Of a stretch of DNA of 64,000 bases, positions 7,845 through 16,078 are shown piece after piece. The position numbers and the translations under genes are program-made. How positions within the stretch are numbered: the first letter of the stretch is position 1; each line of letters opens with the position of its first letter. The stretch lies in the NCBI GenBank assembly GCA_021792255.1, contig JAJYUZ010000002.1:349071-413070 (forward strand), written 5' to 3'. Source of the stretch: Thermoplasmata archaeon (GTDB taxonomy: Archaea; Thermoplasmatota; Thermoplasmata; Thermoplasmatales; GCA-001856825). The notes under the pieces were generated by a model that was not told where the DNA came from, made no database searches, and worked only from the letters and a program-made list of their open reading frames with translations.

Positions 7845-9410
7845 ATGGATTCGTTTTCCAACAGAGACAAGGACGTATTCTTAATCACGTGTGAAAAAAT
7901 GATAGACAGGGGGGCCCTGATGTCGAGATATAGCAGGACCAAAGAACTTGATATCAGAACGTTGTGGGACAAGGAGTTCGCGGGAGTAGAGGACCGGGCT
8001 GAGAAATTTTACGAAAGAGTTTTTTTAGAGTACGGGGACGAATCCGTTGCTGAGCTAGCGACGGCTCAGATGGGTATCCAAAACGTCAGCAACGTCACTT
8101 CAAAGATCATAGAGGAGAGCAGAATAGGTCTCTCTTATCTTGAAAAGAGTTCGAGATACGTCTCATACAAAGAAAAAAGGAATGGAAGGTTTCTCTACTT
8201 GGATCCAGAAAGGGCAGGCATTCCCAAGAAATATTACGAAAGATATGAAGAATTCAACACTTCGCTCTTTGAACTCTACGAAAGGATATTTACGGGAGTC
8301 ACAAGTTACATCAAGGAGAATAATTCATTTGAAAGAACCAGGTTTTACCTTCCAAATGGAAAGGAAGTTAGATTGGGGGAGGAAGGGGCTTCGGAGGAAG
8401 TTTTAAAGAAGGCATACGATAACTCCGTAAGAAGTAGAGCTTTGGACGAAACTAGGTTTATACTTCCGGCTTCCACTCTTACTAACATAGGAATCAGCGG
8501 AAATGCAAGGGCTTTTTCACATTTGCTGGAGAGACTAAAGGTGAGCGGACTTACGGAAGCCGATAGGCTGTACGAAGAATTGTTGACCGAGCTGAAACTA
8601 GTGTTTCCTAAGCTCATCGAAAATGTCCAAAATCCACACGGAATTGAGAACGTGGAGTACCTTAAAGCGATGAAAAATTTCGTTCCCGACAAAATCTCTC
8701 CCCTAGGGGAATCAAAGAGTACCACCGTAAATCTGGTCTCCTGGGAAAACGATGACACTGCCCTTAACAAGATACTGTCCTCCTACTTCTTCGAAAGAAC
8801 CGAAGAAGATTATGAATCTCTCTTCAGACGCTTTTCGTCTCTTGGCATCCAACAAAAGACGGAGATCTTAAACAAAATAGCAGATTCGAGAAAAAACAGA
8901 CGGAACAAGCTTGACAGGAGTTTCGAACACGTTCACTACTCATTCGAAATAAATACCAACTTTGGGGCTTTCAGGGACCTGCAGAGACATAGATCCTTGA
9001 CGATTCAAAGAAAGCCATTGAGCTCCGAACATGGATTTGACGTTCCTCCTATAATTTCAAAAATCGACGACCTTTTGAAGCAATACCTAAGAGCGATCGA
9101 AGAATCGAAAAGACTCTACAATGAAATAAAATCTGAAAATCTGAAGGCAGCCCAGTACGTAGTAATATTTGCCCACAAACACCCAACCCTAGTCACAGTC
9201 GATCTGAGAGAACTGGTGTACCTAACCGAGCTCAGATCCACTCCTCAAGCTCACTTTGACTTGAGAAACATCAGCAGAGAGATGGTCAGGCAAGCAAAAG
9301 AAGTCAATCCTTCTTTAGATAGATTGTTCACATTCCTTAATGTGAAAGAAGAGGAACTCGGGAGGCTGAGTGCTGAACTCAGGAAAGAAATAAAACTCAA
9401 GAGTGCTTGA
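7845..9410 (+). CDS. Tandem ThyX-like protein (FAD-dependent thymidylate synthase family)
   Basis: This 521-residue protein is about twice the length of ordinary ThyX. The second half has the best family signature, QRHRSLTIQR at residues 380-389, plus the downstream AHFDLRNISREMVRQ block. The first half is a degenerate copy: YGDESVAELA (63-72), SSRYVSY (102-108), and a related helix near 215-245, but no RHR motif. Canonical ThyX has RHR-x7-S; here the residue seven further on is followed by Pro and the Ser pair comes two positions later. Family membership is clear. Whether it makes dTMP is less certain, and no other thymidylate synthase is in the window. A TATA-like AATAAATT lies about 30 bases before the ATG. 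Confidence 0.78.
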   Translation: MDSFSNRDKDVFLITCEKMIDRGALMSRYSRTKELDIRTLWDKEFAGVEDRAEKFYERVFLEYGDESVAELATAQMGIQNVSNVTSKIIEESRIGLSYLEKSSRYVSYKEKRNGRFLYLDPERAGIPKKYYERYEEFNTSLFELYERIFTGVTSYIKENNSFERTRFYLPNGKEVRLGEEGASEEVLKKAYDNSVRSRALDETRFILPASTLTNIGISGNARAFSHLLERLKVSGLTEADRLYEELLTELKLVFPKLIENVQNPHGIENVEYLKAMKNFVPDKISPLGESKSTTVNLVSWENDDTALNKILSSYFFERTEEDYESLFRRFSSLGIQQKTEILNKIADSRKNRRNKLDRSFEHVHYSFEINTNFGAFRDLQRHRSLTIQRKPLSSEHGFDVPPIISKIDDLLKQYLRAIEESKRLYNEIKSENLKAAQYVVIFAHKHPTLVTVDLRELVYLTELRSTPQAHFDLRNISREMVRQAKEVNPSLDRLFTFLNVKEEELGRLSAELRKEIKLKSA

Positions 9411-9436
9411 TTCTTTCTAGGTTTGGAAAGGAACAG

Positions 9437-9459
9437 CAGTACTTTAAGAATACTGTTTT
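9437..9459 (+). terminator. Hairpin plus T-run after the ThyX-like gene
   Basis: CAGTA-N9-TACTG is followed directly by TTTT, in the short gap between two convergent genes. It could end transcription of the thyX-like gene. The stem is only 5 bp, so confidence is modest. Confidence 0.35.
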
Positions 9460-9487
9460 ACGTCCTGAGATTCATGGGGCCTAGGGC

Positions 9488-10279
9488 TTATTTCCTCTTG
9501 TTCTCCTCAAATATTCCCATAGCCTCTTTGACCGTTGCCTTTTCGTGAACTATAGCTCTAATCGATTTGATCATCCCGACTGGGTTATCGTTTTGCCAGA
9601 TGTTTCTCCCCATATCGACTCCGACCGCACCCTCTTGAAGAGCATTGTAGACCAGGTTAAAAACGTCCAATTCTGTGTTGAGTTTTGGTCCGCCGGCAAC
9701 AACGAGAGGAACAGGAGACCCATCTGCCACTTTCCTGAAATTATCGCAGTAGTAGGTTTTGACTATGTGTGCTCCTATTTCAGCTGCGAGCCTGCAGGAA
9801 AGGGCAAGATATTTTGCATCTCTCTTTTCGAGTTCCTTTCCTACCGCAGTGATTGCCATTACGGGCATTCCAATCTCTTCACCATCATTTACCAGCTTTG
9901 ACAGGTTTATCAAAGATTGCTTCTCGTGATTTGTTCCTACGAATATGGAAAGAGCAACCGCGGAGACATTCAGCCTCACTGCGTCTTGCATTGAAGTAGT
10001 AATTTCCTCATCGCTCAAGTCTTCCTTTAAAACGCTCGCCCCCCCAGACACTCTTAAGAGAATCGGGGTATCCCATTTCGGGTCTATTGACGTCCGAAGT
10101 ACTCCTCTAGTAACTGCAATCGTATCAGCGTAGGGTAGCAGAGGTTCGAGAGTCTTTCTTGGATTCTCGAGTTTGTGGGTTGGTCCCATAAAATATCCAT
10201 GGTCTGCAGCCAGCATCACCGATCTTCCGGTAGCCGGTTTGATCATTCTTGAAAGTCTGTTCTTCATTCCCCAGTCCAT
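9488..10279 (-). CDS. LsrF-like class I aldolase / thiolase
   Basis: This 263-residue TIM-barrel enzyme closely follows the pattern of LsrF (3-hydroxy-5-phosphonooxypentane-2,4-dione thiolase). Matching blocks are MDWGMKNRLSRM at the N-terminus, MLAADHGYFMGPT, TRGVLRTS, GAHIVKTYYCDNF with the Schiff-base-type Lys, and GAVGVDMGRNIWQ near the C-terminus. The wider family also contains archaeal fructose-bisphosphate aldolase and ADH synthase, so an archaeal sugar-phosphate aldolase role is possible. No other lsr genes (transporter, kinase) are nearby, so quorum-signal breakdown is not supported by context. It converges with the ThyX-like gene. Confidence 0.75.
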   Translation of the reverse strand: MDWGMKNRLSRMIKPATGRSVMLAADHGYFMGPTHKLENPRKTLEPLLPYADTIAVTRGVLRTSIDPKWDTPILLRVSGGASVLKEDLSDEEITTSMQDAVRLNVSAVALSIFVGTNHEKQSLINLSKLVNDGEEIGMPVMAITAVGKELEKRDAKYLALSCRLAAEIGAHIVKTYYCDNFRKVADGSPVPLVVAGGPKLNTELDVFNLVYNALQEGAVGVDMGRNIWQNDNPVGMIKSIRAIVHEKATVKEAMGIFEENKRK

Positions 10280-10458
10280 ATATTTCGCCTTCTACAGCAC
10301 TCACGGATGTTATCTTAGTCTAATAATATTTCTATGGTCAGCCACTCGCAATTTAGGCATCATTTACGAGGCATTTCCAGATACATCGCATCAAGAGAGT
10401 CGATGATGAAAACCCAGACTATGGTCATTCTTTTATAAGGAAACAAGTTGGAGAATTG

Positions 10459-12315
10459 ATGTCTTCACTAAAGATTGAAGATTTCTACGACTTAAGATTT
10501 CTCGCAAATTTGAACGTAGCAAATGGAAGGATTTTCTTCGAAGTATTCAGGCCCGTCGAAAAGACAAACAAGTACGAATCTGAAATTTTTGAGCTGAAGG
10601 GAACGAACGTAGTGAGGTACACGCGGGGAAACGAAGATCGCGATAGCGTGGTAGACATTACGGGATTTCTAATGGCGTATCTCATCAGGGAGGACAAGAA
10701 GACTGCCGTGCTGATAAAGGACATCGAGACTGGAGAAGAGAATAAGATATGGGAGACTGATCTGAAAGTTAAGAAGATGGCATGGGACAGGTTGTCCAAG
10801 GGCCTCTACCTTATAGTCCAGGACAAACCGAAGGATAAAGACTTCAGGGTTATCGAAAAATATCCAATTTACTTCAACGGTGAAGGATTCTTCCCTTCCA
10901 TAAATCATAAATTTATCCATCTGGGACTGAGGGGGAAGGTTCAAACCATACTGGAAGGAGATGCAGAAATTATTGATTTTGCGATAAATTCTTCAGGACC
11001 AGACATTGCGATAGTTGAGAGACCAGAAAAATGGGATGTATATGACTCAAGGATAGGAGTTCTTCTTCCAGGCACCGAAGAAATCGACTATATCAAAGGA
11101 GCGAAGGGGGGAATAAGCAGCCCGGTGTACGATCACGATGGGAAACTTTACTTCCTCTTGAACAGGCATGAAAAGAGTATATTCGAAAGTCCAAAAATTT
11201 ACTGCTATGATGGCGGGAGATTGGAAAATCTACTCGAAAGCTATGACATCACTCCTGAGAATACGATGAATTCTGATTCGAGGATGGGAAATACGAAAAC
11301 CATAATTCCGCACGAAGGATTTCTCTACTTCGTAGCGACCGTGCAAGGAAGATCCGGAATCTACAAAATCGGGGCGAATAAGAAGCTGGAGAGTGTGGTG
11401 AGCGGTGATTTTACCATAGATTCATTTGACTTCAACGAAGATGTCATTTACTATATTGGTCAGTCATCAGTCCTTCCTCAAGAGATCTATCGATACGGTG
11501 AACGAAGCCAGAGACTAACGACAATAAACTCCAAATTGGAAAGAAGAACCCTTAAAAAGGCCAGGAATTTTAGCATGATCGCAAGCGACGGTGAGGAAGT
11601 AGAAGGGTGGTTGTTGAAGGGGCAGAAGAAGGCTACAGTCTTAGAAATTCATGGTGGTCCCCGAACTTCTTTTGGGGAGGCATTTTCCTTCGAGTTCCAT
11701 TTATTGAATTCTCGCGGGTTTAACGTCATTTATGCCAACCCCAGGGGGAGTGACAGCTATGGAGACAACTTTGCACTGGAAATAAAGGAAAGGTTCGGAG
11801 AAAGGGACTACCAAGACTTGATGGAGGTCGTTGATTACTCCTCAGACAAGCTGGGAATCAACCCGAGTAATATTGGAGTCATAGGGGGTTCATACGGCGG
11901 ATTCATGGTCAACTGGATGATAGGACACACGAATCTGTTCAAGGCCGCAGTTACGGACAGATCCATAAGCGATCAGATATCCTTTTACTTCTCAAGTGAC
12001 ATCGGACCAAGATTCAATTCTGATCAGATGGGTGGTACTCCGTACGACAATCTGCAGCACTTCTGGGATAAGTCCCCAATCAAATTCATAAAGAATGTGA
12101 AGACTCCTCTCTTGATAATACACTCGGAAGAGGACTATAGATGCCCAGTCTGGCAGGCGTACGAACTCTTTACGCAGCTTAAGAGGCAAGGCTCTGAAGT
12201 CAGGATGGTAATTTTTAAGGAAGAAAACCACGATCTCTCGCGGGGCGGTAAACCCAAGGACAGGATAAAAAGACTTGAAGAAATTCTAGATTGGTTTGAG
12301 ACTAAGCTTGACTGA
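10459..12315 (+). CDS. S9-family serine peptidase (acylaminoacyl peptidase / prolyl oligopeptidase type)
   Basis: This ~618-residue protein has an N-terminal beta-propeller region (about 1-370) and a C-terminal alpha/beta-hydrolase domain. The nucleophile elbow is GGSYGGFMV. The probable catalytic Asp is in HSEEDYRCP and the His in EENHDLSRGG. HGGPRTSFGE is the oxyanion-region HGGP block. It would cleave short peptides or acyl-peptides in the cytoplasm; no signal peptide is seen. I use ATG at 10459 rather than TTG at 10456: a TTTTATAAG TATA box lies ~25 bases upstream, and GGAG just before. Confidence 0.9.
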   Translation: MSSLKIEDFYDLRFLANLNVANGRIFFEVFRPVEKTNKYESEIFELKGTNVVRYTRGNEDRDSVVDITGFLMAYLIREDKKTAVLIKDIETGEENKIWETDLKVKKMAWDRLSKGLYLIVQDKPKDKDFRVIEKYPIYFNGEGFFPSINHKFIHLGLRGKVQTILEGDAEIIDFAINSSGPDIAIVERPEKWDVYDSRIGVLLPGTEEIDYIKGAKGGISSPVYDHDGKLYFLLNRHEKSIFESPKIYCYDGGRLENLLESYDITPENTMNSDSRMGNTKTIIPHEGFLYFVATVQGRSGIYKIGANKKLESVVSGDFTIDSFDFNEDVIYYIGQSSVLPQEIYRYGERSQRLTTINSKLERRTLKKARNFSMIASDGEEVEGWLLKGQKKATVLEIHGGPRTSFGEAFSFEFHLLNSRGFNVIYANPRGSDSYGDNFALEIKERFGERDYQDLMEVVDYSSDKLGINPSNIGVIGGSYGGFMVNWMIGHTNLFKAAVTDRSISDQISFYFSSDIGPRFNSDQMGGTPYDNLQHFWDKSPIKFIKNVKTPLLIIHSEEDYRCPVWQAYELFTQLKRQGSEVRMVIFKEENHDLSRGGKPKDRIKRLEEILDWFETKLD

Positions 12316-12338
12316 TCCATACTGACGGTTACTGGTCC

Positions 12339-12539
12339 TTATTCTCTGCCAGCAAACAGGTAGAATTTCATCTTTTTGAGCAAATCATCGCTGAACTTTT
12401 CAGGAAAAGAGGCTCTATAGCCGAAGAGCTTCGCTGCGAGAACCCTGTTCGTCGAGAATATTTCATAGTACTCAAATCTGAGAGCTGCAATTCGTCGGTT
12501 CAATGACCACAATTTGAACTTGTCGTCATGATCGTTCAT
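12339..12539 (-). CDS. Small conserved-looking protein, 66 aa
   Basis: I do not recognise this small basic, aromatic-rich protein (LRFEYYEIFSTNRVLAAKLFGYRASFPEKF). It has an AAGGAGGT ribosome binding site seven to ten bases before the ATG, and overlaps the preceding coiled-coil mini-gene (12526-12660), indicating translational coupling. It is probably cytoplasmic. Function unknown. Confidence 0.6.
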   Translation of the reverse strand: MNDHDDKFKLWSLNRRIAALRFEYYEIFSTNRVLAAKLFGYRASFPEKFSDDLLKKMKFYLFAGRE

Positions 12540-12660
12540 TTTCGACCTCCTTGAGTTTTCTTTCGAACAATTCGTAGTCCTCTTTCGCTTGATTGATGAC
12601 CTCGCGGAGCAATCTCAATTGCTCCTCGCTTTCCTGCAATTCTTCTTCCATTTCATTCAC
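12526..12660 (-). CDS. Very short coiled-coil protein, 44 aa (not in ORF track)
   Basis: The reading frame encodes a highly charged heptad-rich peptide (EEELQESEEQLRLLREVINQ...), almost certainly one amphipathic helix. The start GTG at 12660 is preceded by GGGTGA with five bases spacing; a second GTG at 12669 and an ATG at 12651 are alternatives. The stop overlaps the start region of the 66-residue gene downstream, so the pair forms a two-gene unit whose products may interact. Function unknown. Confidence 0.5.
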   Translation of the reverse strand: MNEMEEELQESEEQLRLLREVINQAKEDYELFERKLKEVENERS

Positions 12661-12851
12661 AAATTTCACCCTATTAGCAGGAATCATCATTCATTAGAAG
12701 GTTCGGCTCTGAAAGCGCGGGAGGATTCCATCTCCATTTTCTCAATATTTGGAACAGTATTATACTTTTCCAGACGATCCCAATTTTCTTTCTTTGACGC
12801 AGTACGGTGACCTCTCTCGTACGTTACCGTGTTTCATAGATCAAAAGAGCT

Positions 12852-14321
12852 TCAAGAGTAATAAGTCGCGTAGTATGGTCCTCTCTCGAAGTTGATCAGC
12901 TTGGCTGGGACCTTGTCTATCCTTCTCGTATCTTTGAAATAAAACAGGATTCCCATACTGGCCCTTCCAGAGTCCGCAACTCCGCTGATTATATCCTTCC
13001 TCTTGTTGGAAATGTCTCCCCCTGCAAATATTCCAGGGTAGCTCGTCATGTTGTACTGATTTACCAAGAGATCTCCAGCCGGGGTAACGTTGATCTTCTT
13101 CATTACTTCAGATGGAATGAAAGAAAGATCTCCTTTCTGTCCGGTCGCCTCTATTATGGTGTCGACTTCAACTGTGTATTCCTTGTCCTTGATGGGGACA
13201 GGTTCTCTTCTTCCCTTTCCGTTATCAACCATCTGGTTTTTCCAATACTTGATTCCCTTTACTTTGCCATTTTCCCCTAAGTACTCGGTCGGAGTCACTT
13301 CCCAGATAAACTGAACTCTCTCTTCCTCTGCCTCGTCCAGTTCCTCTTCTGCATTGCTCGAAGGATATCCGGGTCTATCGGTGACCGCTCTTCTGTACAT
13401 AACTATAACTTTCTTTGCACCCAATCTCAGGGATATTCTCGCCGCGTCGAAAGCTGTGAAGCCACCACCAATTATTGCCACAGTGTTTCCGAGCTCTATC
13501 TTCTTGCCATTATTGATTTGTCCTAGAAAGTCAATTGCGTGATAAACTCCTCTGAGACCAACCCCAGGAGTCCTGGTCTTGGACGGTTTCCAGTTTCCTA
13601 TTGCAATGTATATCGCGTCATATTTGTCCATCAGATCATCAAACTTTACGTCCCTTCCTACCTTCTTGCCGTAATAGATGTTCGCGCCATAAGAAAGAAC
13701 GTGATCGGCCTCTTTCTGTACTGTTTCCCTCGCCAGTCTGAAATTGGGTATTCCATGGACCATCATTCCGCCAGGTCTGTCCGTCGCTTCAAATACGTCC
13801 ACCTGAATCCCGTTTATCGAAAGGTAAAAAGCTGTCGATAGCCCGGATGGTCCTCCCCCAATAATCGCAACCTTAGGGTGTCCTCCCAGATCGTTCTCGA
13901 CGACTTCTAGCGTCTCCCTATAATTGCTCGTGTTTTCGGATATGAATTTCTTGACTTGTCTGATGGCGACCGGTCCCTTATTATCGTCAAGAACGCAGTT
14001 GTCTTCACAAGGGTGGGGGCAAACGCTGCCACAGACCCCTACGAACGGAAGTTTCTCGAAATTGATTTTCAAACCCTCTTCCAAGTGTCCGTTTCTTACA
14101 GCTATCTGATAGCCCGGGACGTCTATTCTCGCTGGGCATCCCTCTATACAAAGGCCGCAGCCGAGACATCTTGAAGCTTCAGCGGTCACTTCTTCAATAG
14201 TGTATGGAACTAGCGTCTGAATTTCTAGGCTCTTGACTCTGTCTGTCGGGTTAAAGTGCTTTATAGGTACTCTCGAATAGTTCACACTGTTCAAATAGGT
14301 CAACCAATTACGATAGTTCAT
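12852..14321 (-). CDS. GltD/NfnB-like NAD(P)-dependent FeS flavoprotein
   Basis: This 489-residue protein resembles the glutamate synthase small subunit and NADH-dependent ferredoxin:NADP oxidoreductase subunit. The N-terminal FeS region has CLGCGLCIEGCPA and, further on, CGSVCPHPCEDNCV. Then comes FAD binding, IIGGGPSGLSTAFYL (about residue 155), NAD(P) binding, AIIGGGFTAFDAARISLRLG, and the C-terminal FAD block GIFAGGDI. No large glutamate synthase subunit is adjacent, so it may serve as a stand-alone electron-transfer module. The electron partner is unknown. Confidence 0.85.
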   Translation of the reverse strand: MNYRNWLTYLNSVNYSRVPIKHFNPTDRVKSLEIQTLVPYTIEEVTAEASRCLGCGLCIEGCPARIDVPGYQIAVRNGHLEEGLKINFEKLPFVGVCGSVCPHPCEDNCVLDDNKGPVAIRQVKKFISENTSNYRETLEVVENDLGGHPKVAIIGGGPSGLSTAFYLSINGIQVDVFEATDRPGGMMVHGIPNFRLARETVQKEADHVLSYGANIYYGKKVGRDVKFDDLMDKYDAIYIAIGNWKPSKTRTPGVGLRGVYHAIDFLGQINNGKKIELGNTVAIIGGGFTAFDAARISLRLGAKKVIVMYRRAVTDRPGYPSSNAEEELDEAEEERVQFIWEVTPTEYLGENGKVKGIKYWKNQMVDNGKGRREPVPIKDKEYTVEVDTIIEATGQKGDLSFIPSEVMKKINVTPAGDLLVNQYNMTSYPGIFAGGDISNKRKDIISGVADSGRASMGILFYFKDTRRIDKVPAKLINFERGPYYATYYS

Positions 14322-14402
14322 ACAATATTATAATGATTTTCAACTACAGAAAGAGCCCTCGAATCCTTCATTTGGACCAGGCGAAATATCCAGTATTCTA
14401 AT

Positions 14403-14939
14403 CTATCTGAGTCGCATATGTTCTAAACTGTTGGTGGCCCTATAAAAACCAGGATCAATGTCTAGACTCTTCTTGTACATCTTTGCCGCAAGCTTTTCCT
14501 TTCCTATGCTCTCCAATATTTGCCCTTTTACAAAGTAGAAGTCCGCTTTTGGCGGTTTTACGCTTGTTATCGCTTTTAGATCGTCCAACGCCACTTTAGG
14601 ATATCCCATCATTGCCAACGCTATTGCTCTGTTAAAATACGAGTCTACTGCCTTCTTGTTTCCTGCCTTTCTAAGCATGGCAATTGACTTGGTGTAGAGA
14701 TCGATAGCCTCCGAATACTGAGAGTCTTCGACCATTCCGTTGGCAAGTTCATAATACTTCCTGGAGATTCTCGAGATGATTTCTATTTTCTCCTTCTTCT
14801 TGCTCGGGGTCGAAAAAATGCTCTCCAGTTTTTCTGTCTCTTTTTCGATTTCAATCTCCTGCTTATCCCTCTCGAGAATCCTCTCCATTCTCTCTGGGTC
14901 TACAGCCATTGCTAGCGTCGGATGGACACCATCTTTCAT
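14403..14939 (-). CDS. TPR-repeat protein
   Basis: This 178-residue protein begins with a charged helix (ERILERDKQEIEIEKETEKLESIF) and continues with TPR-like repeats: GMVEDSQYSEAIDLYTKSI, FNRAIALAMMGYPKVALDDLKAI, and KGQILESIGKEKLAAKMYKKSLDIDPG. No membrane segment is present. A separate TPR gene lies at 364-1035, and the two are not close copies. Partner and function unknown. Confidence 0.75.
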   Translation of the reverse strand: MKDGVHPTLAMAVDPERMERILERDKQEIEIEKETEKLESIFSTPSKKKEKIEIISRISRKYYELANGMVEDSQYSEAIDLYTKSIAMLRKAGNKKAVDSYFNRAIALAMMGYPKVALDDLKAITSVKPPKADFYFVKGQILESIGKEKLAAKMYKKSLDIDPGFYRATNSLEHMRLR

Positions 14940-15061
14940 TGGCGAACAATGAGAAATTTGATATTAAAATATTTCGTACATGGTTAAATTCATTCGGCGA
15001 ACTTTTCTTTCTTAGCTTTGATAAAGTTAAACACTTCAAAATAACAAAAATGCAATCAGTT

Positions 15062-15388
15062 TCAGATGCTGTCTCTCCTGAATTCTATTCTGCCTTCTTC
15101 GAATGTGAGCGAGTAGATATCATTCACCTCGAATTTTATTCCTAAGGACTCGTATTCTTCGTCGGTGAGTCTGAGAATCAGCTTCTGGTTGGGTCGTGCC
15201 TGAATACCGACGGTCTGGGAAATACCTTTCATTAGGTCATTGACGAAATCAGGTCCAAAGTTAAAGCTTTGAACGGGTCTGTCTCTTTCTGTGACATATT
15301 CGTCGAGGTCTACCTCCCTTCCTCTGGTTCTCGTTTCTTGATCGTAAAATGACGATATGTTTATGACGATTACCTTCTTGTTCAGCAT
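15062..15388 (-). CDS. Conserved-looking hypothetical protein, 108 aa
   Basis: I do not recognise this family. The sequence has a short hydrophobic strand at the N-terminus (KKVIVINISSF), a charged middle, and a beta-rich C-terminus (KLILRLTDEEYESLGIKFEVNDIYSLTFEEG). No cysteines or membrane segments are seen. Base and codon use are like those of the neighbours. It is probably a small soluble domain protein. Confidence 0.55.
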   Translation of the reverse strand: MLNKKVIVINISSFYDQETRTRGREVDLDEYVTERDRPVQSFNFGPDFVNDLMKGISQTVGIQARPNQKLILRLTDEEYESLGIKFEVNDIYSLTFEEGRIEFRRDSI

Positions 15389-15539
15389 AAGTCAGCAACG
15401 TAAATTGATATATTTATTTGTGGTGAGGCACACTTTGCAAGTGAAAAGTGCTGACATAAAGCAAAACGCTGCCATTGATGTTGGTCAGGAATGATTTTAA
15501 CGTTTAGATCAATTCCGTCGCCCTGAATTCTGACAGAAG

Positions 15540-15794
15540 CTATCCCTCAAAAGCTATCAAAAGGTTTTCCAATATAGTAACAAAAAGGTTCTCTCCTATC
15601 AACACACTCAAAAATGCCAAAAAGATCCCGAAGACGAAAACTTCAGTCAAAATTAGCATTGCAGCTATCGCAAAAAGACCAATTATGTAAATAAAGGAAC
15701 CATTCACCAAAACTACGAGGATTAGTAATAGCCATAGCTCTAAACTCCTCAGTTTTCTATCTCTCTCAGATCTGGGATTTCTGACTATTATCAT
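15540..15794 (-). CDS. Small two-helix membrane protein
   Basis: This 84-residue sequence has a basic N-terminus (RNPRSERDRKLRS) followed by two or three closely spaced hydrophobic segments from residue 18 to 75. By the positive-inside rule the N-terminus faces the cytoplasm. The family is not recognised. It sits alone between unrelated genes. Confidence 0.55.
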   Translation of the reverse strand: MIIVRNPRSERDRKLRSLELWLLLILVVLVNGSFIYIIGLFAIAAMLILTEVFVFGIFLAFLSVLIGENLFVTILENLLIAFEG

Positions 15795-16078
15795 CTTCGA
15801 TTCTCTTCTAATTTACCATGGAAGTTAAGCGAAAGTCGGTCTGGTTTGTGCCTAACACGACGATGGCACCAAACACATCTGCTTGCGCTTAATAGCCAAC
15901 GGTGTTGGTCTCCCATAAAATAACGTTGAACGACCTTATAAATGTTGGGAAGATTCGACCGGTACAGATTTTCGAGGACTTGGAAACCGGTTTAAAAGAG
16001 TCAAAAGAGAAGAACCTAACATCTTATTTCTGTTGAGATATTCTGCGTCACAGATTCAAAGCTCCTCAACTCCACTCG
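15795..16078. other. Intergenic region with hairpins and a TATA box
   Basis: This 284-base gap has no convincing ORF. It contains the inverted repeat GTTTGTGCC ... GGCACCAAAC (15844-15874), a CCTTATAAATG TATA box on the plus strand near 15935, and, about 25 bases beyond, ACCGGT ... ACCGGT (15967-15998) which can form a stem. A small RNA on either strand is possible. No known RNA family is recognised. Confidence 0.3.

Noticed and set aside
10401-10440. GATGATGA resembling a box C of a C/D guide RNA upstream of the S9 peptidase
   Set aside because: No matching D box (CTGA) or D'/C' pair follows at the usual distances, and the S9 TATA box overlaps the area.
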